A stretch of 16,465 bases of DNA from Brevundimonas sp. GTDB taxonomy: Bacteria > Pseudomonadota > Alphaproteobacteria > Caulobacterales > Caulobacteraceae. Location of the stretch: NCBI GenBank assembly GCA_031119155.1, contig JAVHYH010000033.1, positions 1 through 16,465 of the forward strand, given 5' to 3'. A program made the translations under genes and the position numbers. Shown piece after piece: positions 1 to 7,398 of this stretch. The notes under the pieces are model-generated. The model was not told the origin of the DNA. It searched no databases and saw only the letters and a list, made by a program, of their open reading frames with translations. Positions within the stretch are counted from its first letter, which is position 1. Every line of letters starts with the position of its first letter.

Positions 1-1621
1 TCGGGAGCAGCGGCTGGCCCGGGCCGTGCGCCGCGAGTGGGCCCGCCTCGTGGAGGAGCCGACCCCGCGCCAGCGGGCCACGGTGATCGTCGGCCTGGTC
101 GAGCTCGGCGAGCGGGCCCGGCACCAGCTGGCCCTTGAGACCGATGTCGGCGAGCAGTCCGAGAGTGATCACGTCGAGGCCGAGGTCCTGTTCGCCGAGG
201 GACGGGCCGAGGACGCCTACCGACTGCTGCACGACCACATGCGGACGGGCGAGACCGAGGCGGCCCGCGCCTTCAGCGCCGGGGTCCATCAGGTGACCGG
301 CAATATGCAGCAGCAGCTGATCGAGCGTCGTCGCCAGCTCGAGACCGCCAGCGCCAACACCCGCCTGCAACTGGCCGTCACCATCATCGCGGTGCTGTTC
401 CTGATCTGCGCGGTCGCGGCGGTCGGCTGGCTGTGGAAACAGGGGCTGCATCTGCGGCAGGCGCAGCGGCGGGCCGAGGAGGCCAACCGCGCCAAGTCCG
501 AGTTCCTCGCCAATATGAGCCACGAGATCCGCACGCCGCTGAACGGCGTCGTCTCCATGGCCGACGCCCTCGCCCGCCGTGATCTGGACCCGCAGGAGCG
601 GGAGATGGTCGACCTGATCTGCTCGTCCGGCGCGACCCTGGAGCGCCTGCTGTCCGACATTCTGGACAGCGCCAAGATCGAGTCCGGCCAGGTGACGCTG
701 GAGCCGGTGGCCTTCGATCTGGAACAGGCCGTCAGCGACGTCGCCGCCCTGTGGCGCGTCAAGGCCGAGGACAAGGGCGTGGCCCTGAACGTCGACTTCG
801 ATCCCGCCCTGTCCGGCTTCGTCGAGGGGGACGCCGTCCGCCTTCGTCAGGTGCTGACCAATCTGGTCTCGAACGCCCTGAAATTCACAGCCGAGGGCGC
901 CGTCACCCTGACCGTGCAGGCGACCGGCGAAGGGCGCGCCCTGTTCCGGGTTAGCGACACGGGCGTCGGCTTCGACGCCGAACAGAAGAGCCGCATCTTC
1001 GTCCGCTTCCAGCAGGCGGACGGCTCCATCACCCGTCGCTTCGGCGGCACCGGTCTGGGGCTGGCCATCTCCACCGCGCTGGTGGACCTGATGGGTGGGG
1101 CGCTGGACTGCGAGAGCACGCCGGGCGAGGGGGCGGCCTTCTGGTTCGAGATCGCCCTGCCGGCGGTCGAGACCGTCGAGGCGGAGCCGGTCGTGGGCAA
1201 CGATCAGGTCGATGTCTCGGCCGCGCCGCTGCGCATCCTTCTGGCCGACGACCATCCCGCCAACCGCAAGGTGGTCGAGATCATGCTGTCCGCCACTGCC
1301 ATGGAACTGGTCGCGGTCGAGGACGGGCAGCAGGCGCTGGACGCCTTCCGTGAGGGCGGCTTCGATCTGGTGCTGATGGACATGCAGATGCCGGTCATGG
1401 ACGGCCTGACCGCCACCCGCGCCATTCGCGCGCTTGAGGCCGAACAGGGGCTGGGCCACACGCCGGTGATCATGCTGACCGCCAACGCCATGGCCGAACA
1501 CGTCGAGGCGGGGCGTCAGGCCGGGGCCGACGGCCATCTGACCAAGCCGGTCACCTTCGCCAGCCTGTTCGCCGCCATCACCGCCGCCCTGAACGGCGAG
1601 ACGGAGGCCGAGGCCGCCTGA
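1..1621 (+). CDS. Hybrid sensor histidine kinase, 5'-truncated by window edge
   Basis: Membrane sensor kinase that autophosphorylates a histidine and passes phosphate to its own receiver domain. The frame is open from base 2, so the true start lies upstream; the GTG at 26 is only the first possible in-frame start. Counting from that GTG: a helical, charged N-terminal region (about 1-112), one transmembrane segment (about 113-136), a short coiled linker, a HisKA domain with SHEIRTP (H166), a HATPase domain with N-box N279/N283, G1 DTGVGF (311-316) and G2 GGTGLGLAI (340-348), then a receiver domain with acidic D408/D409, phosphoacceptor D452 in LMDMQMP, T485 and K507. All catalytic residues are present. 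No Hpt domain follows, so a separate phosphotransfer protein is probably needed. The signal sensed cannot be told. It converges on hemF with a 14-nt gap; that adjacency does not show a functional link. Confidence 0.93.
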   Translation, partial: REQRLARAVRREWARLVEEPTPRQRATVIVGLVELGERARHQLALETDVGEQSESDHVEAEVLFAEGRAEDAYRLLHDHMRTGETEAARAFSAGVHQVTGNMQQQLIERRRQLETASANTRLQLAVTIIAVLFLICAVAAVGWLWKQGLHLRQAQRRAEEANRAKSEFLANMSHEIRTPLNGVVSMADALARRDLDPQEREMVDLICSSGATLERLLSDILDSAKIESGQVTLEPVAFDLEQAVSDVAALWRVKAEDKGVALNVDFDPALSGFVEGDAVRLRQVLTNLVSNALKFTAEGAVTLTVQATGEGRALFRVSDTGVGFDAEQKSRIFVRFQQADGSITRRFGGTGLGLAISTALVDLMGGALDCESTPGEGAAFWFEIALPAVETVEAEPVVGNDQVDVSAAPLRILLADDHPANRKVVEIMLSATAMELVAVEDGQQALDAFREGGFDLVLMDMQMPVMDGLTATRAIRALEAEQGLGHTPVIMLTANAMAEHVEAGRQAGADGHLTKPVTFASLFAAITAALNGETEAEAA

Positions 1622-1635
1622 CGATCAGCGGCCGC

Positions 1636-2511
1636 CTACGGCCACTTCACCACGGGCGGCATGGAGCTGAGGATCGAGTCGACATTGCCGCCGGTCTTCA
1701 GCCCGAACATCGTGCCTCGGTCGTACAGCAGGTTGAACTCGACGTAGCGGCCGCGCCGGACCAGTTGCTCCTCGCGCTCCTCCGCCGTCCACGCCTCGCC
1801 CATCCGGCCCGTCACGATCCGCGAATAAACATCCAGGAAGGCCTCGCCGACGTCGCGGGTGAAGGCGAAGTCGCGGTCCCAGTCGCCGCTGTCGTGGTGA
1901 TCGTAGAAGATGCCACCGGTGCCGCGCGGCTCGTTGCGGTGGGGCAGGAAGAAATACTCGTCGCACCACGTCTTGAACTTCGGATGCCAGCTCGGGTCGT
2001 GGGCGTCGCAGGCCGCCTTCATCGCGGCATGGAAGGCCAGGGTGTCGGGCGCGTCCTGATGACGGTCCACGTCCAGCACCGGCGTCAGGTCGCCGCCGCC
2101 GCCGAACCAGCTCCTGGTCGTGGCGATGAAGCGGGTGTTCATATGTACCGCCGGCACGCGCGGGCTGACCGGGTGGCAGATCAGGCTGATGCCGGTGGCG
2201 AAGAAGCGGGGGTCTTCCGCCGCGCCGGGGACGGTCTTTGCGTAGTCAGCCGGGAAGGTTCCGTGCACGGTCGAGACGTGGACGCCGACCTTTTCGAACA
2301 GGCGGCCGTGCATCATGCCCATGACGCCGCCGCCGCCGTCCTTGCGGTCCCACGGGGTGCGCACGAACCGGCCCGGCGCGCCCGGGAACAGATCGGCGGG
2401 GGCCGCATCCTCCAGCGCCTCGAACCCGGCATGGATGCGGTCGCGCAGGGTCTCGAACCACTGGCGGGCGGCGGCCTTCTTCTGCGCGAGGGGATCGGCG
2501 GCGTCGGTCAT
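1636..2511 (-). CDS. hemF: Oxygen-dependent coproporphyrinogen-III oxidase
   Basis: Catalyses the aerobic oxidative decarboxylation of coproporphyrinogen III to protoporphyrinogen IX in haem biosynthesis; cytosolic. The 291-residue product is close to the usual ~300. Family signatures are clear: the DGGGGVMG region (58-65), the VHMNTRF stretch (122-128), WFGGGGDLTP (135-144), and the family signature running from W182 to D204, with WCDEYF followed by HRNEPRGTGG and IFYD. The C-terminus stops at PPVVKWP, shorter than the E. coli enzyme; I recall this ending as usual for alphaproteobacterial HemF. The ATG has AGGAAG just upstream (about 2518-2523 on the minus strand). It is divergent from the M19 dipeptidase (100-bp gap) and convergent with the histidine kinase, so it is probably monocistronic. 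Confidence 0.97.
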   Translation of the reverse strand: MTDAADPLAQKKAAARQWFETLRDRIHAGFEALEDAAPADLFPGAPGRFVRTPWDRKDGGGGVMGMMHGRLFEKVGVHVSTVHGTFPADYAKTVPGAAEDPRFFATGISLICHPVSPRVPAVHMNTRFIATTRSWFGGGGDLTPVLDVDRHQDAPDTLAFHAAMKAACDAHDPSWHPKFKTWCDEYFFLPHRNEPRGTGGIFYDHHDSGDWDRDFAFTRDVGEAFLDVYSRIVTGRMGEAWTAEEREEQLVRRGRYVEFNLLYDRGTMFGLKTGGNVDSILSSMPPVVKWP

Positions 2512-2611
2512 TCCGGCTTCCTATGACGGCGCAGCCTTCGGCGAAAGGGCGGCGTTGACCCCGGCGGTCGCGCTGCGCACTGTCACGGCCTCGCTTTCCG
2601 GGAGTTCGCCG

Positions 2612-3868
2612 ATGTTCCGCACCACCCTTCTGGCCGCCGCCGCCCTGTCCGCGTTCGCCCTCCCGGCCATGGCCCAGAGCGACCCGGGCGAGGCGCAGGC
2701 GCGACGGATCCTCGAGACCACGCCCCTGATCGACGGACACAACGACCTGCCCTGGGCCCTGCGTCAGGGACATGGCCGCGACCCCTTCGCGGTGGACCTT
2801 GAGACCAATCTGAAGGCCTCGACGCGCCTGCACACCGACATTCCGCGCCTCCGCGCCGGCGGCGTCGGCGGTCAGTTCTGGTCGGTCTATGTCCCGGCCA
2901 GCCTCAGCCCGCCGGATGCGGCGGTGGCGACCTGGGAGCAGATCGACATCGTTCGCCGCATGGTCGCCGCCTATCCGGAGACCTTCGAACTGGCCACGAC
3001 CGCCGACGACATCGACCGCATCCACGGTCAGGGTCGGATCGCCAGCCTGATGGGCATTGAGGGCGGCTATTCGATCGACGATTCCCTGGGCCTGCTGCGC
3101 GAGTTCCACGAGGCCGGTGTCCGCTACATGACCCTGACCCACTCCACGACCACGACCTGGGCCGACAGCGCCACCGATGCGCCGAAATGGGGCGGTCTGT
3201 CGCCCTTCGGCGAACAGGTGATCAAGGAGATGAACCGCCTGGGCATGATGGTCGATCTCAGCCACGTCTCGGAGGAGACGATGCTGGACGCCATGCGGGT
3301 GTCCGAGGCGCCGGTGATCTTCTCCCACTCCTCGGCGCGGGCGGTGACCGACCATCCGCGCAATGTGCCGGACTCGGTCCTTCGCCAGATGGCCGAGGAC
3401 GGCGGCATCGTCATGGTCACCTTCGTGCCCGCCTTCGTCAGCCAGGCCAACATGGACTGGGGCCCGGCCTACAACGCCGAAGCCGCGCGGCTGGGCATCG
3501 CGCCGAACACGCGCCCGGAGGATCCCCGCATGACCGCCTGGGTGGCGGCGAACCCGCGTCCCGAGGCGACGCTGGCCGACGTCGTGGCCCACATCCAGCA
3601 CGTCCGCGAGGTCGCCGGGATCGATCACGTCGGTCTGGGCGGTGATTTCGATGGCGTCGGAGCCCTGCCCGAGAACGTCGACGGCGTCGATGCCTACCCG
3701 CGCATTCTCGCCGCCCTGATGGCCAGCGGCTGGACCGAGGCGGACATTCGCAAGCTGGCGGGCGAGAACCTGCTGCGCACCCTGCGGGCGGTCGAGACCG
3801 TGGCCGAATCGAAGCGGAACGAGCGGCCCAGCCTCGCGGCCCTGCCGGCGACCGGCGCGCCGGAATAG
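2612..3868 (+). CDS. Membrane dipeptidase (renal dipeptidase, peptidase family M19)
   Basis: Binuclear zinc dipeptidase, predicted to be exported and to cleave dipeptides, including D-amino-acid-containing ones, in the periplasm. The frame is open further upstream into hemF, but ATG 2612 is preferred: it is preceded by GGGAG (2600-2604, 7-nt spacing) and opens a classic Sec signal peptide ending ALPAMA-Q (1-21). The 418-residue product carries the M19 metal and active-site pattern: H43 and D45 in DGHNDLPW, the bridging E150 in MGIEGG, H218 in DLSHVS, H239 in FSHSSAR, and D345 in GGDFDG. There is no lipobox and no clear C-terminal anchor, so 'membrane' is only the family name. The stop lies 4 nt from the convergent trmL stop. 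The last ~20 residues are low in conservation and Ala/Pro rich. Confidence 0.94.
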   Translation: MFRTTLLAAAALSAFALPAMAQSDPGEAQARRILETTPLIDGHNDLPWALRQGHGRDPFAVDLETNLKASTRLHTDIPRLRAGGVGGQFWSVYVPASLSPPDAAVATWEQIDIVRRMVAAYPETFELATTADDIDRIHGQGRIASLMGIEGGYSIDDSLGLLREFHEAGVRYMTLTHSTTTTWADSATDAPKWGGLSPFGEQVIKEMNRLGMMVDLSHVSEETMLDAMRVSEAPVIFSHSSARAVTDHPRNVPDSVLRQMAEDGGIVMVTFVPAFVSQANMDWGPAYNAEAARLGIAPNTRPEDPRMTAWVAANPRPEATLADVVAHIQHVREVAGIDHVGLGGDFDGVGALPENVDGVDAYPRILAALMASGWTEADIRKLAGENLLRTLRAVETVAESKRNERPSLAALPATGAPE

Positions 3869-3872
3869 GCGT

Positions 3873-4322
3873 TCAGGGCAGGCCGCCGGTCTTTCTCAGC
3901 GCCTCGAACAGGGCGATCCCGGCCGAGACCGACAGGTTCAGGGATCGCGCGCCCGCCTTCAGGGGTATCACCACCCGCTCGTCCGCGGCGGCGTGGACAT
4001 AATCCGGCGCGCCGGTCGGTTCGCTGCCGAACAGCAACACATCGTCCGCTTCGAAGGCGAAGTCCTGCAGCGGCGTGGCGCCCTTTGTCGTGAACAGCAC
4101 CAGCCGACCGGGCGCGCGATCCCGCTGGAACGCCTCCCAGTCCGCATGCCGGGTCATGTGGCCGAGGGGGCCGTAATCCAGCGCGGCCCGCTTCATCGCC
4201 CGGTCGTCGAAACGGAAGCCGGCGGGCTCGATGACGTGAAGTTCCATGCCGAAACAGGCGCTCAGTCGAATGCAAGCGCCTACGTTCTGTGGAATGGCTG
4301 GTTGAAAAAGGGCGAGACGCAT
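3873..4322 (-). CDS. trmL: tRNA (cytidine(34)-2'-O)-methyltransferase TrmL (SPOUT)
   Basis: Methylates the 2'-O of the wobble nucleotide in certain tRNA-Leu isoacceptors with S-adenosylmethionine; cytosolic homodimer. The 149-residue product matches the compact TrmL form of the SPOUT fold: the N-terminus MRLALFQPAIPQNVG (1-15) with the conserved PxNxG, the glycine-rich SAM-site loop LFGSEPTG (97-104), and RSLNLSVSAGIALFEALR (126-143) that completes the trefoil knot. The frame stays open upstream to an ATG ending at 4457, but the family always begins with this MRLALFQ-like strand, so ATG 4320-4322 is chosen although its Shine-Dalgarno is weak. It is divergent from petA, an arrangement common in alphaproteobacteria, and shares the 194-bp gap that contains two inverted repeats. 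Confidence 0.94.
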   Translation of the reverse strand: MRLALFQPAIPQNVGACIRLSACFGMELHVIEPAGFRFDDRAMKRAALDYGPLGHMTRHADWEAFQRDRAPGRLVLFTTKGATPLQDFAFEADDVLLFGSEPTGAPDYVHAAADERVVIPLKAGARSLNLSVSAGIALFEALRKTGGLP

Positions 4323-4355
4323 TCTAAGGCCGTGATACGCGGGACCTGGGGGTTT

Positions 4356-4416
4356 GTCGCGGTCTATTTGCGACTGTTTCGCAAGAAGCATCAGCAACTT
4401 GCGGGTCATACCGCAA
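4356..4416. promoter_or_regulatory. Two inverted repeats TTGCG...CGCAA in the trmL/petA divergent gap
   Basis: Repeat 1 is TTGCGA-CTGTT-TCGCAA (4368-4384) and repeat 2 is TTGCGG-GTCATA-CCGCAA (4399-4416). Both have perfect 6-bp arms. Their starts are 31 bp apart, about three helical turns, and both share TTGCG-N7/8-CGCAA. An overlapping pair GTCGC (4356-4360)/GCGAC (4370-4374) could form an alternative hairpin. They lie 33-94 bp upstream of the trmL ATG and 100-160 bp upstream of the petA GTG, in a stretch visibly richer in A/T than the flanks. Binding sites for a dimeric regulator are the simplest reading. I do not recognise the motif; it is not the FNR/FixK TTGAT-N4-ATCAA box. The one-base difference in spacer length argues for caution. 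No convincing -35/-10 pair was found in the rest of the gap. Confidence 0.45.
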
Positions 4417-4516
4417 AACTGGACCGCACGGGGCTTTTCAGGTTTCGCCAAACACATTCAGCTGCACCACCCCGTTCCGGATCGGGTGTGGGAAGTGGCT
4501 TACCGAGGAGTGAAAC

Positions 4517-5050
4517 GTGGCCGAATCGGTCGTTGAAGGTGAGGGCGGCGAAGCCACCCGCCGGGATTTCATCCACATCGCAGCCGGCGCGGCGGCGGTG
4601 GGCGCGGGCGCCATGGTCGTGTGGCCGCTGATCAACCAGATGAACCCGGCGGCCGATACGCTGGCCCTGGCGTCGATCGAGTTCGACATGACCAAGGTCC
4701 AGGAAGGCCAGCAGGTCGTCATCAAGTGGCAGGGCAAGCCGGTGTTCGTGCGTTATCGCTCGCCCGCCGAGATGCAGACGCTCGCCGCGCAGCCGAATGA
4801 AGGCAGCCCGCCCGAGAGTGATGCCGCCCGCACCAAGGAAGGCCACCACCAGTATCTGGTCGTTCTGGGCAACTGCACCCACCTGGGCTGCGTGCCGACC
4901 TTCGGCACCGGCGAGTTCGGCGGCTGGTTCTGCCCCTGCCACGGTTCGCACTACGACGCCTCGGGTCGCATTCGTAAGGGTCCGGCTCCCCGGAACCTGG
5001 ACGTGCCGACCTATGAGTTCGTGTCCGACACCCGCATCAAGATCGGCTGA
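4517..5050 (+). CDS. petA: Ubiquinol-cytochrome c reductase, Rieske iron-sulfur subunit
   Basis: Carries the high-potential [2Fe-2S] cluster that takes the first electron from ubiquinol in the cytochrome bc1 complex and passes it to cytochrome c1. The 177-residue product has a Tat-type N-terminus (TRRDF, 14-18) followed by an uncleaved-type hydrophobic anchor (about 20-42), as known for bacterial Rieske proteins that are Tat-exported. The two cluster boxes are intact: CTHLGC (C120, H122, C125) and CPCHGSHYD (C139, C141, H142), with the disulfide cysteines C125 and C141. The start is GTG at 4517, supported by GAGGAG at 4505-4510 (6-nt spacing). First gene of petABC; petB follows after 17 nt. 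Confidence 0.97.
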   Translation: MAESVVEGEGGEATRRDFIHIAAGAAAVGAGAMVVWPLINQMNPAADTLALASIEFDMTKVQEGQQVVIKWQGKPVFVRYRSPAEMQTLAAQPNEGSPPESDAARTKEGHHQYLVVLGNCTHLGCVPTFGTGEFGGWFCPCHGSHYDASGRIRKGPAPRNLDVPTYEFVSDTRIKIG

Positions 5051-5067
5051 GGACGCAGGGAAGAACG

Positions 5068-6366
5068 ATGAGCGCTCACGAATCCACCTACGTCCCGAAG
5101 ACCGCCGTCGAGAAATGGCTCGACACCCGTCTTCCGATCGTCCGCTTCGGCGCCGACTACATGTCGCTGCCGACCCCGAAGAACCTCAACTACTGGTGGA
5201 CCTTCGGCGGTATTCTGGCCCTGTGCCTGGTCACGCAGATCGCGACCGGCATCGTGCTGGCCATGCACTATGTGCCCAACACTGAACTGGCCTTCGCCTC
5301 GGTCGAGCGCATCATGCGCGACGTCAACGGCGGCGACCTGATCCGCTACACCCACGCCAACGGCGCCTCGATGTTCTTCATCGCGGTCTATCTGCACATG
5401 CTGCGCGGCCTCTACTACGGCTCGTACAAGGCGCCGCGCGAGATGATCTGGATCGTCGGCTGCGTGATCTTCTTCCTGATGATCGCCACCGCCTTCCTCG
5501 GCTACGTCCTGCCGTGGGGCCAGATGTCCTACTGGGGCGCCGAGGTGATCACCAACCTGATCGGGGCCATCCCGGTCATCGGCGAGCCGATCCTGATCTG
5601 GCTGCGCGGCGGTCCGGCGATCGACAACGCCACGCTGAACCGCTTCTTCTCGCTGCACTACCTGCTGCCGTTCGTCATCGCCGGCTGCGTGGTCCTGCAC
5701 CTGTGGGCCCTGCACCACGCCGGCCAGAACAACCCGGTCGGCATCCTGATCCCGAAGGATCGGGAGAAGAAGGACATGGTGCCGTTCCACCCGTACTTCA
5801 CGGTCAAGGACGGCTTCGCCATCATCCTGTTCCTGATGCTGTTCGCGACGTTCGTCTTCTTCATGCCGAACGCCCTGGGCCACGCCGACAACTACATCCC
5901 GGCCAACCCGCTGCAGACCCCGGCGCACATCGTGCCCGAGTGGTACATGCTGCCCTTCTACGCGATCCTGCGCGCGGTCCCCGACAAGTTCGGCGGCGTC
6001 GTGGCCATGTTCGCGGCGATCGGGGTGCTGTTCGTCCTGCCCTGGCTGGACACGTCGAAGGTGCGCTCGATGCGCTACCGCCCGACCATGCGGACCTTCT
6101 TCGTCATCTTCGTCTTCGTCGGCCTGCTGCTGGGCTGGTGCGGCGCCCAGCTGCCGGACGCTCCGGTCATCGGCTCCTTCAAGACCTTCGTCCTGATCGA
6201 CGGCGACCTGAACAGCTACCTGTGGCTGACCCGCTTCGCGACGCTCTACTACTTCGCCTTCTTCCTGGTGATCCTGCCGCTGGTGGGTCTCAAGGAGAAG
6301 CCGCTTCCGATCCCGGCGACCATCTCGGAACCCGTCCTGTCGGGCGGCGAAGAGCAGAAGGGCTGA
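5068..6366 (+). CDS. petB: Cytochrome b of the bc1 complex
   Basis: Integral membrane subunit holding haems bL and bH and forming the ubiquinol-oxidising (Qo) and quinone-reducing (Qi) sites. The 432-residue length fits a full-length b subunit of eight helices, not the split b6/subunit IV form. The four axial histidines have canonical spacing: H96 and H110 (14 apart) in one pair of helices' turns and H197 and H211 (14 apart). The Qo-site PEWY motif is at 290-293. Hydrophobic helices are visible at about 45-68, 100-118, 127-147, 198-214, 250-268, 311-326, 343-360 and 388-407. The ATG is preceded by AGGGAAG (about 5057-5062). It ends 8 nt before the petC start and is separate from it, unlike the fused fbcH precursor of some Bradyrhizobiaceae. 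Confidence 0.97.
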   Translation: MSAHESTYVPKTAVEKWLDTRLPIVRFGADYMSLPTPKNLNYWWTFGGILALCLVTQIATGIVLAMHYVPNTELAFASVERIMRDVNGGDLIRYTHANGASMFFIAVYLHMLRGLYYGSYKAPREMIWIVGCVIFFLMIATAFLGYVLPWGQMSYWGAEVITNLIGAIPVIGEPILIWLRGGPAIDNATLNRFFSLHYLLPFVIAGCVVLHLWALHHAGQNNPVGILIPKDREKKDMVPFHPYFTVKDGFAIILFLMLFATFVFFMPNALGHADNYIPANPLQTPAHIVPEWYMLPFYAILRAVPDKFGGVVAMFAAIGVLFVLPWLDTSKVRSMRYRPTMRTFFVIFVFVGLLLGWCGAQLPDAPVIGSFKTFVLIDGDLNSYLWLTRFATLYYFAFFLVILPLVGLKEKPLPIPATISEPVLSGGEEQKG

Positions 6367-6374
6367 GTGCGACC

Positions 6375-7256
6375 ATGACCCTCAAGACTTCGATGCACGC
6401 CATGAAGAAGACCCTGGTCCTGATCGCCGCCGCGGCCGGCTTCACCCTGTCGGCGGCTCCGGCCCTCGCGGCGGGCGGCGGCGGCCACGCCCTGCGCGAC
6501 GGCGGCTTCTCGTTCGAAGGCCCCTTCGGGACCTTCAACCAGGGCCAGCTCCAGCGTGGCTACAAGGTCTACCGCGAGGTCTGCGCCTCGTGCCACAGCA
6601 TGAACCTCATGCACTTCCGCACGCTCGCGGAACCGGGTGGTCCGTTCTTCGACGCCGAGCATCCGAACCGCCCGGCGGCCGAAAACCGTTGGGTTAAGGC
6701 GCTGGCCAAGGAAGTGCAGATCGCCGATATCGATTCGGAGACCGGCGAGCCGATCATGCGTGACGGCACGCCCGCGGACCGCTTCCCGAACCCGTACCCG
6801 AACGCCACGGCGGCGGCGGCGGCGAACGGTGGTGCGGCTCCGCCCGACCTGTCGGTGATGGCCAAGGCCCGCCACGGCGGCGCCAACTACATCTACTCGC
6901 TGCTGGTCGGTTACCGGGCTCCCCCGGCCAACCTGCAGATCCGTTCGGGCCAGAACTACAACGAGTACATGGCCGGCGACCTGACGCCGTTCGTGCCGGA
7001 AGGTTCGCACGTCCCGCCCGGCGGCTTCATCGCCATGCCGAACCCGCTTCAGAACGGTCAGGTGACCTACGACGACGGCACGGCCCAGACGGTCGACAAC
7101 TATGCCAAGGACGTCGCGGCCTACATCGCCTGGGCCTCGGATCCCAAGCAGGTCGCCCGCAAGCGCGCCGGTGTCGGCACCCTGATCTTCCTGTTCCTGT
7201 TCGCCGGTGTGACCTACCTGTCCTACCGCCGTATCTGGAAGGGCGTCGCCCACTAA
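6375..7256 (+). CDS. petC: Cytochrome c1 of the bc1 complex
   Basis: Membrane-anchored c-type cytochrome that accepts electrons from the Rieske protein and reduces soluble cytochrome c in the periplasm. The 293-residue product has a signal peptide (about 1-33, ending APALAA), the covalent haem site CASCH (C70, C73, H74), the conserved APPDLS stretch (155-160), the probable methionine ligand M221 in FIAMPNP, and a C-terminal transmembrane anchor (about 267-285) followed by a basic tail. The reading frame is open far upstream inside petB; ATG 6375 is chosen because it starts the signal peptide 8 nt after the petB stop. No strong Shine-Dalgarno precedes it, so coupling to petB translation is likely. 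ATGs at 6393 and 6402 (MKKTL) are alternative starts. Last gene of the operon; a strong terminator follows. Confidence 0.96.
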   Translation: MTLKTSMHAMKKTLVLIAAAAGFTLSAAPALAAGGGGHALRDGGFSFEGPFGTFNQGQLQRGYKVYREVCASCHSMNLMHFRTLAEPGGPFFDAEHPNRPAAENRWVKALAKEVQIADIDSETGEPIMRDGTPADRFPNPYPNATAAAAANGGAAPPDLSVMAKARHGGANYIYSLLVGYRAPPANLQIRSGQNYNEYMAGDLTPFVPEGSHVPPGGFIAMPNPLQNGQVTYDDGTAQTVDNYAKDVAAYIAWASDPKQVARKRAGVGTLIFLFLFAGVTYLSYRRIWKGVAH

Positions 7257-7283
7257 GGGCTGCCTCACAGGCTGACATGATCG

Positions 7284-7315
7284 ACCCGCCGGAGCCTGCG
7301 CTCCGGCGGGTTTTT
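7284..7315 (+). terminator. Intrinsic terminator after petABC
   Basis: A perfect 10-bp stem CCCGCCGGAG (7285-7294) / CTCCGGCGGG (7301-7310) with a 6-nt loop is extended by an A-T pair and followed directly by TTTTT (7311-7315). It sits 28 nt after the petC stop and is the clearest rho-independent terminator in the window. It separates petABC from the DUF1579-like gene. Confidence 0.93.
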
Positions 7316-7343
7316 CGTTGTCGGGATCCGGGCGAACGATGTG

Positions 7344-7372
7344 TTGCGACCGTCGCGGGTTGGGCGGATAGT
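7344..7372 (+). promoter_or_regulatory. Candidate sigma-70-type promoter for the DUF1579-like gene
   Basis: TTGCGA (7344-7349) and GATAGT (7367-7372) are separated by 17 nt and match the general -35/-10 consensus at four of six positions each. The pair lies between the petABC terminator and the ATG at 7399, where a promoter is needed. An inverted repeat GCGAC-C-GTCGC (7346-7356) overlaps the -35 box. Support is by pattern only. Confidence 0.3.
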
Positions 7373-7398
7373 CCGATGCGCTGTTCGGGAGATCGCCG

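Noticed and set aside
1630..1643. Small hairpin GGCCG-CCTA-CGGCC between the kinase and hemF
   Set aside because: Only 5-bp arms, overlaps the hemF stop and has no T-tract on either strand, so it is not a convincing terminator.
2555..2583. TTGACC as a -35 box for the M19 dipeptidase gene
   Set aside because: No acceptable -10 hexamer occurs 16-19 nt downstream.
2246..3628. 460-codon minus-strand open frame across hemF and the M19 dipeptidase
   Set aside because: Overlaps the start of hemF in another frame and has no recognisable motif; both overlapped genes are strongly supported.
3852..3863. Perfect 12-bp palindrome CCGGCGCGCCGG near the dipeptidase stop
   Set aside because: Made only of G and C within coding sequence of a very GC-rich genome, and no T-tract follows.
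4466..4493. Possible imperfect hairpin (CCACCCCG / CGGGTGTGG) in the petA leader
   Set aside because: It needs a bulge, has no link to a known riboswitch or leader, and GC-rich sequence gives such pairings often.
5514..6374. In-frame upstream extension of petC inside petB
   Set aside because: The extension is Arg/Pro-rich frame-shifted petB sequence, and the cytochrome c1 signal peptide clearly starts at 6375. It is not a petB-petC fusion.
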